A stretch of 64,000 bases of DNA from assembly GCA_026225945.1 (NCBI GenBank), contig JAMJFZ010000289.1:3284501-3348500 (forward strand), read 5' to 3'. This stretch comes from Cricetomys ansorgei. Taxonomy: Eukaryota; Chordata; Mammalia; Rodentia; Nesomyidae. Every line of letters begins with the position of its first letter. Position 1 is the stretch's first letter. The notes beneath the pieces were generated by a model. That model saw only the letters and a list, made by a program, of their open reading frames with translations, was not told the origin of the DNA and ran no database searches. Position numbers and translations under genes: made by a program. Positions 1 to 11,799 of the stretch are shown here, in pieces.

Positions 1-1784
1 ATTCTATTTTATTTTATGTATTTTGTATCACTTGTACATCTTATACATTACTAGTTCCTTTGGGTACTAACATATTTCCCTGAATATTTAGTCCTGTGTA
101 GTTTTTATTGTCTCTCTAGTGTAAAGCTAAAATCTATGGCTTATATTTTAGACTGTGTCTAAATTCTAGCAATTTGTTTTTGGAAATTTTAACTGTACAA
201 AGGCATATCAAAATATTTTAAAATATTTTTCTGCAACCACAGGTCATTTTTACAGCAACAAATAATACATGTATCTCCCAGTTAAAAAAAAAAAAGAGTA
301 GGGGCAAGATTTTAAATTATAATCTTAGATTTTATTTCTAATAAAGGCATGCAAAAAGACCTTTCTGAGACCATATAGATATCATCTAATCTAAGATAAT
401 TTTAATCATAATATCTTAATGATTTGTGAAACTATTGAGCTAAAAAATATAATGCAGAAAAATAGGAGATAGTTGAGCAAAAGAGAGAGAGAGAGAAAGG
501 GATGGAGATAAAGGTCATTTTCAAATGTAATCATAGTTTTAGAAAGCTCAAAATAAAAAATTAAACTAATTTAAACTAATATCAAAATAATAATTTTTCA
601 TAGAGTATATTTATGATACAAATTAAAAGAATGGCTTGATAGTATTTTTAACATATTTATAAATTAATGGAGGGGCATGATACGATCTTTTTTATTTGTA
701 TAAAATGTTTTAAAACTGTCAATCCATTTCTGTCATTCCAAATTGTCTTGTAAGCTCAAAGTCAGAAGTACACTTGAGTTGTTGTAGACGTATTTGAGAC
801 ACTTTCAATGGATATTACCTATAATTAGAAGAATCAGAATGGTATTCATTAAAAGATGTATTTATACCATCACGCTCTTGGGTGTTTTCTCAATCAGGAC
901 TTGCCAATGTTCGTCACAAAGCTATACAATAGATGCATTACTCCTCAGAGGTCAACTGGCAAATTTGAGGATATGATATAAAAATGCAATTAACTGTTGT
1001 ATGAACACTTAAAGATCCAAAACTCAAAATCTTTAGTTTTAAGTATTAGAACAAAAAGCAGTATCCAGCCACGGATATTCTGTGGGGGGTCCACCATGCC
1101 TCTCTACAGTTAACAAAGAAATAAAGCCTGTAATTGATCAAAAGATAGTAGTGAATTTTTTGAGAATCTAATAGATAGGCAGACAAATTTCTAAAACTTG
1201 CATAACTAACTTTAAAAGTTCATGCTTAAACTCTATTTGCATATATGTAAATACACAGAATTAAATGTATTGCATGTAATTTGGGGAAAGTGAATAATGA
1301 TATATGGTCCTTTGTATCTTTTGGAGATATCCTCGCTGTCATCCAGCCAAGAGCCACAGACTACTTAGCAAAATCCCAATATCAAGTTTGAGAAGCCCAC
1401 TTTTGAGTTGTTAGTAAGAGGAGACCAAGAAACTCCCAAAACATTCTAGGCTAGTACAAGAATACTAGTACTAGTACTAGGCTAGTAGATCATGTTTGCC
1501 TCTCAAAGGGTAAAGGTAAGTCTATATTCTTGAAGATACCATGCACTTTGGCCACAGGATCCATAGGATTTGAGCTGGACTGACCATCTTTATCCCACTA
1601 TATTGCAGGTTGCCTTTCTTGAAAGACCTCCTACTCTCCAATGGTGCCTTTGACTTGTGGATATTTCAAGTGAGATACATATGCTAAGTCTTAAAATGTA
1701 GCACTAGAGATGAAATAAAGTATGCAATATTTGTTTTCTGGTCTGGGTTACCTACGATTATTTTTTCCAATATTATCTATTTAT
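1..1784. other. AT-rich unique DNA, no gene seen
   Basis: I see no gene or recognisable repeat here apart from short A-runs and a (GA) run near 483-498. The 60-codon frame at 794-976 has no recognisable domain and starts and stops within ordinary AT-rich sequence, so I treat it as chance. A short TACTAG-rich stretch at about 1464-1480 is a minor local repeat. Confidence 0.6.
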
Positions 1785-2095
1785 ACGCAAATTTTATTTT
1801 TCTTAACAGGCAAATAATATTCCGATATATAAATGTACTGCATTTTCATGATCCATTCCTCAGTTGATGGATATCTAGGTCATTTTCAATTCCTGATTAT
1901 TATGAATGGAGCAGCATTGATCAGGGATGAGCAAGGCTCTCTGTAGTAGGATCTACAATCTTCTTTGGAGAGTGTTGGATCTTTGGGAGATCATTTTTTG
2001 GCTCTTTGAGGATTTCTCACCCTAATTTTCAGAGTAGCTGTCCCAGTTTGAATGCCCCGCAACTGTGGATAAGTGCCCACTCTCCCAAAGGTTTT
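1785..2095 (-). mobile_element. LINE-1 fragment, ORF2 end/3' UTR start
   Basis: The text around 1850-1960 (cattcctcagttgatggat, then attatgaatggagcagcatt) is the antisense of the well-known LINE-1 segment just after ORF2, which on the other strand describes sequential 'aatggata...' text. It continues through 'ggatctttgggagatc'. The element is therefore on the minus strand, truncated at both ends and without an open frame. Subfamily is not assigned. Boundaries are approximate. Confidence 0.75.
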
Positions 2096-3594
2096 GTTTT
2101 TAATATAAGGCATTGAAACAGGGTTCTTCTTAGCAACTAATCTGTAATTGACTATTGCTGCTACAGAAAACTGCCCTGTATATTGTGCTGGTTTCTACTG
2201 TCATAACTCCAAAAGGAGAATTTCCTAATTAGTTTTGAATAACATTCAGCTTTGGTTTCCTTATTTTACCCTTTGAGAACTGTGAAAATAATAAATTGCT
2301 ATCTAGACATATAGAACAAATTAAAGTTTCTGCCCAAATACATGACATAATTCTACCTTTTTTTCAAGAACAACATTTCAAATGAACTACTTAAAGTAGA
2401 ACACCTCATTTTTCTCTACACTAAGAAGAGCAAATAGCCACAGTGGAGCTCCTTTGAAGCAAGGTTTCTCTGTAACTGTCCATTCTCATTTTTCACTCAC
2501 TGATTTTTTTCTCCTTTTGCCAGTTTTATAGCTTTAAGAAAGCATTAGAAAATTAGACAGTTTATTAAAGAGCCTTGTAGAGAATAAACAGTTGCAGTTT
2601 AATCAGAGAAACTCACCCATTAAAGACTGTAGCCAGGTGTACCAATGGAGAGAGACTCTGAGGGATGTGAATTGAATTTTTTTTTCTGATTGATAGGACT
2701 GGAGAGAGTGCTGTCTCTGCACTATGCCTAGGATGACAATTTGCTGATCTTCTCTAACATTCTACTGGCAACCTACCTACTATTCTGTCAATTTATAGGC
2801 ATGAAAGCAAGCAGGCACAGAGGCATACTTCCTATCAGCTGAGGCATCTCATTGGTTTATTAAAGTACTTTCATCTAAATATTCAATCACTTCTGGTTTT
2901 TATTTAGACCTACATTAATTTAAGTTTGTCTTTTGTCTATACTTGGGTGCTTAAGTCTGTCATCAGCATGAGGAGTTTTGCTTTTACAATAAAACGTCAT
3001 TAAAAATGACAGCAGCAACATTTTAGCTGACTGGAGAGATTTCTTATTCTTGGTGTATAGACCAGTCACTTGACTTGTGAAATTGGTTTCAAAAGGTTTA
3101 CAGCAAAACGGCTTTGACAAGATGTCACACTCTGAAATGTGGGTGACAAGATGGATCTCAGGGAACAGTGCAAAAGGAAGACGACATAAATTAATTTCAA
3201 AATAACACCTTGATTCTGCTGACAGAAGAAAAAAAAAAGAGCATTGATTGCTACAGGCCCATCAGTGGTCCCAAGGCTTTATGAATATGAAAATAACTAG
3301 TGATGAATTGCAGGCTTCTGTTTTCATTGACAGAATGGTTGAAGTAATGAGGAGAAAAGCTGCAAAAATTTACAGGTAGAAATATTCACCCTGATTAGAA
3401 CTACAGAGTCTAGATTCTCTCAGGAACTCTTGTCTCCTGAGAAATGTAGAAGGAGTTGTAACTCCTTGAGACTGCCATCTGATGATGCCTCCAAGTTAGA
3501 TAGAGTAGCTCTCAATTCTGCGCACTACACTGTATAGTCAGGAGGTAGGCACATTTAATATGTGTGTTGTTGTTCACGTTAAATAAAAATTTCC
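2096..3594. other. Unique DNA, nothing recognised
   Basis: No repeat or gene is recognised. The 66-codon minus-strand frame at 2920-3120 shows no domain and lies in non-descript sequence. Part of this span may be decayed ancient repeat. Confidence 0.5.
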
Positions 3595-4545
3595 AGGGGA
3601 CTGGGGAATGATGGATATGGGAGCAGGAAGATTCAGTAATGGAGAATGGGATGGAGAAAAAGAATATATGTAGAGATTACTGGAATTTGGGGACATTTAG
3701 AGAGTAATCTGGAGACAGTGCAGTGGGAACTCCCTGGAGTATGCAAAGGTGACCCTAGCAAGGACTCTAGCTTTGGGGAATAGGGAGCCTGAATTGGCTG
3801 TCTCCTGTACCCAGGCAAGACTTCCAGTGGTAGGACTGTGACAAGAATCCAGCCACAAAATCTTCAAATATAATCCTGCCCACAGGATCTGGGGCAAAAG
3901 AGGAGGATAACCCCATGCCAAGGGAAGGAGCCCATGCCTGACACTTCGGTGCTGCCCAGGAACTAGACACTGGATAGCCGGGTGATAACTCCTAGTGATA
4001 TTCTTCTATGCTCATAGATTGGTCCCTAGCCCAGTCATCATCACAGGCTTCCTCACAGTGCTGATGTGAGCAGATCTAGTGGAAAATGTCCAAGCATTGG
4101 GCAGAGCTCAGGCAACCAAGTAGAAGAAGGGGAGGAGGATTGCAGGGACCAGAGGGGTAAGAGAACATACACTATGGAATCAACTGACCAGGACTCACAG
4201 GGAATCACAGAGACTGAAGCACTGTACAAGAGCCCGCACAGGTCTGCACTAGGCCCCCTACATATATTTCAAGGTTGTTTGGCTTGGTGTTGTAGAACTA
4301 CTAAAAGTTGGAAGGGGGTGCTGGTCTCTGACTCTTTTACCTGCCCTTGAGACCTTTTTCCTCCTGCTGGGGTGTCTCATCCAGCCTTGATGGAGGGGCT
4401 TGTGTACCGACCTTTGTCCATCTTGTTATGTTCTATTTGATTGTTAACCCTAGGAGGCCTGCTTTTTTCTGAGCAGAAGTAAGGTAGAGGTAGGGTGGTA
4501 CTAGGGGAGAGGGGAGATATTTACATGTTCAAAAGGAAAAATAAG
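3595..4545 (+). mobile_element. LINE-1 3' UTR (Lx-like), sense on plus strand
   Basis: The span holds hallmark phrases of a rodent LINE-1 3' UTR: 'gacagtgcagtgggaac', 'gtaggactgtgacaagaatcc', 'cctgcccacaggatctgg', then 'cacagagactgaagcactg', 'ctgcactaggccccctacat' and 'ttttacctgcccttgagacc'. Order and orientation follow the element's 3' UTR, which ends in the purine-rich 'ggtagggtggtactagggg' near 4490-4510. A related copy sits at 46105-46650. The short frames on both strands here (3633-4350) are UTR noise. Assignment is from memory of the family. Confidence 0.8.
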
Positions 4546-4834
4546 TCCTTACTTTCTCTAGGTTTTCTCTGGTTCCCACCTGGGAAAGAACCCCCTTCAA
4601 GTTTCTGCTTTTTCTGCAAAGTCAACAATCTTAAAAAATAATGGATAATTTCTCATTCCATTGGACTGTCACAAAGGAAAAAATAAAAGAAACAAAATAA
4701 CCCAGAACAAACATGGTTATGCTCATTCATTACTTTTTTTGAACTACTATTTCCTTTAAATAAATATCACATTAAATTTAAAAAGATTATTCTTTGAAAA
4801 ATGCATGCATACATATAGTGTAGTTTTATAATTT

Positions 4835-5830
4835 TCATCCCCTAGTGTCCCAAGACCCTTCCAAAATTATGTACCCCTTTCTTCTTTTTATTAAACTGCT
4901 AAGGGCAGTTACTGTTACCTATATACTCAGAGGTGTTGGTCCTCCCTCTGAATCATAGTCAACCTGCCAGTAGGCACATATCTTAAGCACACAGACTTCC
5001 CTTCTAGCAGGCAGGAACAATTAATTACACCTTAACTATAGGTAGAGGCATCTGTGCTCCCCATTCATGCTGGAATGTTAACAGCCTTGATCTGGAAATC
5101 TGACAAAATGACCAGAGCTGCTGTGAATTCATGAGGCTGTGGTCCATATTACCAGGTCCATAAAACACTACTTGTTCCCAGTCCCCTATCTGACGTTTAT
5201 GATCTTTCGTCTCCTTCTATGATGTTCCCTAAACCTTGAGCAGAGTGTGGGTGACTCTTCTTGAACAGGAGTAAGAAACCCAGGACCTGGAAAGGAGGAG
5301 TTTTCTGAGCTCTGGGACCAATGTGTTCCATATTTGGTAATAGGGTCTTACAACAAATTCTGTTTGGCAGCAAGAGCAGTGGCTCTAGCTCGCTCTGTCT
5401 GTGGTTTCTTGGGGATCACTGTTGGACAAAACCTTGAGAAGAGGTACCCCCATCAAATATGAGGCTCTTTGGCAATATATCTCTTCTGGGGATCTTCTAT
5501 ATGTGTGCATATAAGCTTATAAAAATAGTAGGCTTCCCTATGACTCTTTCCAAATATCCTCAATGTGTCACTATTGGCAGTTCCACTCATTATTTCCCCC
5601 TCTCCCATTTCATGTCTCCTGTGTTCAACTATCTCCCCTTCCTTGAGATCTTTCTCCCTTCCTCAAGCAAATGTCCCCCTTTCTAGTTTCCTGGCTCTAT
5701 AGCCATAACACCTAATCTTAATATCCCTTTGAAAGCACACATTTCACTGGCTAAAACATCCATCCCTAGATTAAACATGGAAGACACATATTGCTTTGAG
5801 ATTATTTCACTTACAATTAGGGAATGTTGA
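4835..5830 (-). mobile_element. LINE-1 3' UTR fragment, antisense
   Basis: Antisense rodent LINE-1 3' UTR text is readable at 'attaaactgctaagggcagt', 'ggtgttggtcctccctctga', 'cattcatgctggaatgtt', 'gagctgctgtgaattcatga' and 'gatgttccctaaaccttgag'. The right part (about 5450-5830) resembles more internal LINE-1 3' sequence but less clearly. With the plus-strand copy at 3595-4545 the two lie tail to tail. No open frame of any length belongs to it. Confidence 0.7.
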
Positions 5831-7102
5831 GCAAAGGCTTTTGGAAAGCTCTGCTTAAAATAACTTCTGTAAATTTCTCAGAAAATATCAGTTGGCCCCC
5901 ACTAGTTTTACTTCTAGAGAAGCAGCACAGATCCCAACATAAACACCAAAAATAAACAAATAAAATCAATAAATATTTTGTTAGATGCAGGTCAGAGTGT
6001 TGTGTGTTCTAGGAATAAGAGGTGATTCCTCTCAGGAGGATTAATCCCTAACTGAAGAATTAAGTTATCACAGGGGTTAAGAGCACTCACACTCAAAACA
6101 AGAGACATTGGTTCCCAGTCCCGACCTGGGACCTGAACTTGTGAGACTGAATGAAACGCCTGTCCTTACACAGAATCATCTAACAACATGTTTCTTAGGA
6201 TGAAAATGTCTTTGATGTAGTGGGAACACCTCTGTGCCGGTTTCCCTCACTTTGAATAATCTTGGCAGTTTCTTCCTGATTTGCTTTTCCTTAGTATAGG
6301 TATTTTCTTTAATGTAATTCTTTCTCTTTGAGGTCTAAATCCTTAAAAATAATATCCTTATCAATTTTACCAAACAAAACAGACTTTCTCAAGGGTATGT
6401 AAAATCATCTCTTTGAAAGTCAATCATCAGGAGGTGATTCCTGTCCTAGTGTTTGCTGGGAGGTTACAGTTTGACTCATCCACTCCTTGTTCCAGTCATA
6501 CAGTGAGGTGAGTGCTATTCCAGTTCAAGTCTGCTTGGCCTTTAGGAAAGGATGATAAGAAAAAGAATCCATATTCCTAAAACACTCTCTAGCTAGTGGA
6601 GATTACATTCTCTCTTCCCTAATGAAAAAGTCTTGAACAATGTCCCTTTGCTTGATTAATTTAAACACATACAGTTCAATACGTGCAGTTTAACGACTTA
6701 TTAGTTAGAAGATCATATACAGGATTCATCATTACAACTCAGATTCTAATCCAGGCAATAAAAACCTAGAGCCTGTGCCTTAAAGGACTAAAGTTGTCTT
6801 TTTACCTCCATTTTATATGGAAAATTTAGTAAAATGGTATTTACCCAATTTAGGTTTTTAAATAAATTGAGGTAAACCCTGTGGAGTGCTGGTCAAGCAA
6901 AGTACCATTATGAATATATTTTAAAATAAATATAAACAATATACAATAATAAATTGTAAACTGTTTGTATATAATATTCAAATAAGCCTCATATGCCATA
7001 TCTGTCAAATAATTGTGCCAAAATTTCTTTGAAATAAATGCCAAGATACAGTTGCTCTTATGCAGCTGTTTCCAAGGAATGTTAAAATTTCACTGCAATG
7101 AA
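5831..7102. other. Mostly unique AT-rich DNA
   Basis: Apart from a possible B2 remnant at 6072-6165, I recognise nothing. The 64-codon minus-strand frame at 6850-7044 is composed of AT-rich codons and has no domain. Confidence 0.5.
6072..6165 (+). mobile_element. Possible B2-type SINE remnant
   Basis: The words 'ggggttaagagcactcaca' and 'ggttcccagtcccgacctgg' resemble the tRNA-derived head of a B2 SINE on the plus strand (box A/box B region). The rest of the element is not recognisable. This is a weak, short match. Confidence 0.35.
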
Positions 7103-7173
7103 GCTAAGGAAAACTGCATTTCTTTCCTGCTAAGTGGGGTGAAAAACTCAAGGAAATCAAGGGAGTTTTTATT
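7103..7173 (+). repeat. 71-bp duplicated segment, copy 1
   Basis: This segment starts 'gctaaggaaaactgcatt' and ends 'agggagtttttatt'. It matches 7759-7829 at 60 of 71 positions by my hand alignment, with no gaps. Between the copies lie a B4 SINE and a long microsatellite. It overlaps a 106-codon plus-strand frame (7013-7333) that I regard as chance because it runs on into the SINE. Confidence 0.8.
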
Positions 7174-7224
7174 GACACAGCTCCTCTTTATCTTGGAGAA
7201 AGAAAATTTTGTGTTTGTGAGTTC

Positions 7225-7520
7225 CTTTGTGTGTTTTGAGGTGTATCTGTCCGTAGTCGCTATGGTTGTGGCATCTGTGGAGTTCAGAGGACAAAAACTT
7301 CGGGTATTGGTCTTCACTTTTCACCTCACCTGAGACCAGGTATCTGGATTTGCCCATTTGTATGCCATAGCTCAGGCTTGCTGATCCCTCATCTTGCTGG
7401 AGGAGTGCTGGAACTATAAGGTATATTACTATGTGTGGCTTTAGTGGATTTTAGACATGTGAACTCAGGTTCTCCCACTTGTCCTGTTAGCAATTTATCT
7501 CCGGAGGCATCGGCTTCTTA
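7225..7520 (-). mobile_element. B4-type SINE
   Basis: Antisense B4 text is seen in order: 'gtggagttcagaggaca', 'gctcaggcttgctgatccc', 'gtgctggaactataaggt', 'gtgtggctttagtgg', 'tgaactcaggttctccca' and a degraded tRNA-like head. The order (B1-like middle followed by ID-like end) is that of B4 in reverse. It is well diverged. The microsatellite that follows at 7528 is not part of its known tail. Confidence 0.7.
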
Positions 7521-7526
7521 AGTCCC

Positions 7527-7527
<1 letters not shown>

Positions 7528-7589
<62 letters not shown>

Positions 7590-7720
7590 TATATACACAT
7601 ACATACATATATATGTATATTGTGTGTATATGTTGAAATGTGTGTTTGTGTGTTTATATGCATGGTGTGTGTGTGATTATGTGAGTGTGTGTGTGTGACA
7701 GAGAAAGAGAGAGAGAGAGA
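7528..7720. repeat. Compound (AT)n/(GT)n/(GA)n microsatellite
   Basis: An almost pure TA run spans about 7528-7580. It passes into interrupted TA/CA repeats, then into (TG)-rich sequence (about 7619-7698) and ends in a GAGA run at 7700-7720. No gene function is implied. The long TA run can extrude or melt easily and is a likely point of length variation. Confidence 0.95.
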
Positions 7721-7758
7721 ATCAGCAGTAATGTATGCTGTAGCAAAGGGAAGAAACA

Positions 7759-7829
7759 GCTAAGGAAAACTGCATTACTGCCCTGCTAAGTGCAGTGATG
7801 AACTCCAGGAAACCAAAGGAGTTATTATT
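7759..7829 (+). repeat. 71-bp duplicated segment, copy 2
   Basis: This is the second copy of the 71-bp segment (see 7103-7173), in the same orientation, starting 'gctaaggaaaactgcatt'. About 585 bp separate the copies. The flanking bases on either side do not align, so the duplication is confined to this segment. Confidence 0.8.
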
Positions 7830-8597
7830 AAAAAGTACAAGATAAGCGATTTTGATAACAAGCAGCTGTGTAAATCTTTAATGCTTTCCCTTGCTTTGCA
7901 GGGTGCATCAGCCTCAGCTCCCAGCAGTGTGGGGGAAGGGTGTCCCAGATTTTCCTCCTTTGTTTGGAAATTTGCAGCTCTCTGCACTCAGTGCTGGTGA
8001 CTCTCAGCTGACAGGAATCTATATATGCACATATCTTCCCTCTAAAAAGCCAAGCTTGCTACCTCATGAGGGAGTGGCTCCTGTTGTTAGGAGAGAACCG
8101 TGCAGCCAGAGGCTTTCTCACAAGAGCACTCAGAGAGGCTTATGGTTAGACACACTGAGACTTGCATCCGGTAGTCGAGAAACTTTACTATTTCTGAAGA
8201 AGTGAATTCAGCAATGTCTTCTCCCAGGGGTTTGAAACTTAATAATTATTCTCTCATATTCTCAAATGGTCTCATTTTTAACATGTTCTATAATTTTTTG
8301 ACTGAGCTGAACTCTAACAGAGTTCTTTCAAATAGGAATAGTAGATGAAGATGTTTTCTACTAAACCACCCAGCTATTTTTTTTTTTTTTTGTAATGCTG
8401 GAAGAATGTTTTAGTGCAAAGAAAGAGCCTTCCCTTCATGATTTAGAAAAAATTCTAGGATGACACCTTTGACAAATCTAAATTCAGCTGTTTCAGGAAA
8501 CCCCAGTCTTTGCTGCATAAAGGCTAGCTGAATGGTTTCTGTCTGTTGGTTCATCAGGAAAAAAAAAAAAAAAAAAAAAAAAAAAGGCTCCTTAATG
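7830..8597. other. Unique DNA with poly-T and poly-A tracts
   Basis: No gene or clear repeat is seen except a T15-like run near 8378-8391 and an A26-like run at 8560-8585. The frames at 7891-8205 (plus) and 8411-8725 (minus) show no domain. The minus one translates the A-run as poly-phenylalanine, which marks it as spurious. Confidence 0.6.
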
Positions 8598-8690
8598 ATT
8601 CCAATAGCCATGCACTGGAGCACACACTTACCCTCATAGTATTTGGAAGGCAGAGCCAAGAAGAGTTCAAGTCCAAGATCACCCTGTGCT
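8598..8690 (+). mobile_element. B1-like SINE remnant
   Basis: The words 'agccatgcactggagcacac', 'tatttggaaggcagagcc' and 'gttcaagtccaagatcacc' follow the layout of an old B1 left half in sense orientation. The A-run upstream (8560-8585) lies at its 5' side, so it is not this element's tail. Weak match. Confidence 0.4.
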
Positions 8691-9820
8691 TTACCTGTCC
8701 TTTCACTCCTTGACATGTCTCTCACTGTGAAATCATTTATTCATCTTTAGGAAACACCTCTTTTTACCTAAATATTGAGGACTTTGCATATTTCTCTGGT
8801 GTAATTATCCTCCTTTTCAATTCTTTAGGTCTTTATCATACACACAAAATAATGCTTTCAGTAAATTCTTTACCTAAGACTAGATATTTTTTTTTAAACT
8901 TGACAGTTTGCATATGCAATTATTATTTCATTAAAATTTAGAAACATAGAATGTTAGCATTTGGAGGAAGCCCAGAGTAAATGTAACCTCAGTTTTCATA
9001 TTTTAATATGCATAAGATCTCTCGGGAGCATATTTGGATAGGATTCCAGATCAAGATGCCCTGTGCAAGTCAACGCAGCTTAGCAGTACTTGGTTGCATA
9101 TTTGATGACGTAAGGGTTTCAGAACAGCTTTCAGAGAGCCCAGCTTGAGAAATGCTGAATGCACAAATGTCTTCTTTTGGTGGATGAAACCTGAAAGCAT
9201 AGTCTAATTTAGAAACATACAACTAATCTGAGAGCCAGGCTTGGAACAGGACAGGAGTTCCCCAACTGCTATGCACAATATTTCCTGAAATGTGAAAATG
9301 AGAGCCCCATTGTTCTCCTAATGGCAGCAGAGCAATAGATCCACATGACAGGATTTTCTTGAAGATTGTGAAGCAATAATGCACCCGCTGGACGTGTGGG
9401 AACATCGACATTAATTACCAAGTGCTAATTAGTGGTGTCGTACATTGAAACCTGCAGTGGTTTACCCTCAAACTGATTATAAAATAAAATCTTAAAAAGC
9501 CTTGATTTACATTCTTGGAAAACATTAAGATATCAGCTGCGCTGTCTCTATGGAGGACGATGTATTAGCATTGCATTAATGAATGCTACTCTATTCAATT
9601 AGTCTTAAAACAATTTAACATCTGTAGTGATACATAGAGCAAAACTGCACTAAATTCTAGAAAATACACTTCAGCATAAAAGTAGAGTTCTGTTCCTTTT
9701 TTTGGAGAACAAATATGACAAGTCCCCAGAGTCCAATTAGAAGCATATAATGGCTTAAAAAGATGGAAGACACTCAGGTACGATAAAATAATGAAAGACA
9801 TGATTTTTTTTTATTTTAGC

Positions 9821-9824
<4 letters not shown>
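8691..9824. other. Unique DNA, possible conserved non-coding block
   Basis: No gene is seen. The part at 9395-9640 is unusually rich in TAATTA/CTAATTAG-type words and lacks repeat character, the sort of sequence often found in conserved non-coding elements. That is an impression only, and no comparison was possible. Confidence 0.4.

Positions 9825-9864
<40 letters not shown>
9825..9864. repeat. (GT)n microsatellite
   Basis: About 20 uninterrupted GT units follow 'ttttagcata'. A simple repeat with no gene context. Confidence 0.97.
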
Positions 9865-9867
<3 letters not shown>

Positions 9868-10641
9868 AGAGTTTTCCATTTCCTTTCCTAACTTCTCAGT
9901 ATTTCCCATTGCTACCTTTTAAAAGTTTAGAATATATATTATATTTGCTGGTACTCTCAGCTTCCCAAACAACATGATATAGTGATTTGTACAGGTATTA
10001 CTTGACCAACTGGCAGCAGACATTTGTTTTTCAATTGTTACAGCTATCAGCAATGCTAAGGACAAAGCAATGAAGGAAAAACAGAATGAACAAATAGTAT
10101 TTTAGTGAATAACTCTTTTTTTGAAAAATAAGACCTTAAACATGCTATTACAGTTATTGTGTGTACATTTATAATATAAGTCAAATATAAGATAAAGTCA
10201 AGCAAATATCATTCTACAGCATGTATGCAAACTTAGAGCAAGAAAGAGGTGAGAATTAGCTATGAGAACATTTAGTTCATGTTAAGTCAATAATGAATCC
10301 AGTATGTAAAAAAATGCTCTGGAAACTGATGGGAGAAATTTATGATTACTGTATCAATGTCTACATCTGGGTGAATCTACTTCCACACCCACATCTACAA
10401 CTACAACTACAGATTACTATAATATCATATTCTTAGGAATTATAATTTCTATTATTCATATAAGCCTATGTTATATATATATTATTAAAATTATGAGTTT
10501 ATCCTTTATTATAATTGAAATACTTCCATATATTTTTTTTACTCTTGAGTGCTTATGGACAAATTTTATGTATCTACATCTAAGTGCCTAATAATATTTT
10601 AAGTTTAAATTAGTTGTTTGTTATTATATTCTGGGAGTTAT
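9865..10641. other. AT-rich unique DNA
   Basis: No gene or recognisable repeat is seen. A short (CTACAA)-like run near 10394-10412 is the only local structure. Confidence 0.55.
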
Positions 10642-10821
10642 ATTTTTTTTTCTTTTTCTTTGTCTTTGTTTTTTTTATTTTTTGTGAGAGGGTTTCTCTG
10701 TTGTGACTCTGACTGACTTGGAACTCACTCTGTAGACCAGGATGGCCTTGTCACAGAAAAAAACCTGCCTCTGCCTTTTGAGTGCTGGGATTAAAGACAT
10801 GTGCCACCACTGCCCTGCACG
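10642..10821 (-). mobile_element. B1 SINE
   Basis: This reads as an antisense B1: T-rich tail at the left, 'agggtttctctgttgtgact', 'cttggaactcactctgtaga', 'ccaggatggccttg', 'ctgcctctgccttttgagtg', 'ctgggattaaagacatgtgc' and 'caccactgccctgcac'. The internal Pol III box region is intact enough to recognise. On the sense strand it carries 'cacaacagag' rather than the Mus 'ctacacagag'. A 75-codon frame across it (10742-10969) is spurious. Confidence 0.93.
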
Positions 10822-11659
10822 GGGAGTTACAGTAAAAGAGGATTTTGGCAAGGTTATCAGTATGAAAACACTTAAAATGAAATTTGAATTTGATCAAGGA
10901 AAAACAATAATTTCTCGTAGTTTGATCTGCCATTCAGATATACATAACTCAAGGCTAAAGAAAGGCTAGGAAAGGGCCAACGAGAGGAATGGAAAATATT
11001 CTAGCTGAAAATGAATGTTTGAGGATGGCTTCTGCTAATATAGTTATGCTTGAAACTATATAATAAAGCCTTTCTGGTAAACTGATATGTATATTTCTCA
11101 TCATTTCAGTGGCAGACACATAGGGGATTATTCCAGGTACGCTGATCGCACTGCTAGTGATGATCTCTAGCCTAGATTATGTTACTGTATGACAAGCAAT
11201 CGCTGATAAGTTCATGTGAATGAAATTTCATTTTATTGTATGCATAGATTTGTAATAATGGAAAAACTTAATTAGGAGGTACTATAGCCAACCAGCTTTG
11301 TTGTGGGTGTACGTTTTTCAAGCTCTTGTGAGATGTTCATCTTCATTTTTTAGTAATATAAAGAAATCTTGAATAAGCCAAAAGGTTATAGATACTATAT
11401 ATTTTAAAGTCAAGATATAACACCCAGATCTATCAAATATTGCTTACGATATCTTAAGAACATGGTTTTCTCTCTTGGAGCTATTCAAAATTTATTGACA
11501 ATTGAGCGCAAGTGACCCTTTGGCTTGTCAGTAGTGTGTGTCACGTAAGGTACTGCAGAAAAGTGAAATCTTTCCTATTAGCTATTTCCATTTTAGGTTT
11601 TAAATATCTCAAAATTTGCAGTAAATTGGTCAATAAAAACATATTGGATACTTTTTATT
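10822..11659. other. Unique DNA, nothing recognised
   Basis: AT-rich sequence without recognisable repeat, gene or structure. The frame at 11512-11694 runs into a B1 tail and is not a gene. Confidence 0.5.
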
Positions 11660-11799
11660 ACCCCCCTTTCTTTTTCTTTTCCTTCATCTCTTGACAGCAT
11701 CTTACTCTGTCAGTGAAGCTAGCCTAAAACTTGTGTCTGAAATCCTCTTCCTTCAGCCTCCAAAGTACTGGGATTATAGGTGTGCACCACCATACTGGA
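11660..11799 (-). mobile_element. Old B1 SINE
   Basis: Antisense B1 text is visible in 'cttactctgtcagtgaagct', 'ttcagcctccaaagtactgg' and 'gattataggtgtgcaccacc', behind a T/C-rich tail at the left. It is more diverged than the copies at 21074 and 24885. Confidence 0.8.

Noticed and set aside
5459..5686. 75-codon plus-strand frame with hydrophobic start
   Set aside because: It overlies probable antisense LINE-1 3' sequence and has no further support.
7013..7333. 106-codon open frame on plus strand
   Set aside because: It crosses the duplicated 71-bp segment and an antisense B4 SINE, and two overlapping minus-strand frames exist over the same bases. No domain.
8411..8725. 104-codon minus-strand frame with poly-Phe
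   Set aside because: The A-run at 8560-8585 is translated as phenylalanine repeats; not a protein.
8935..9165. Possible old MER5-like DNA transposon ('cttgagaaatgctg' end)
   Set aside because: Only the end phrase fits; the body did not follow the element's order, so I did not annotate it.
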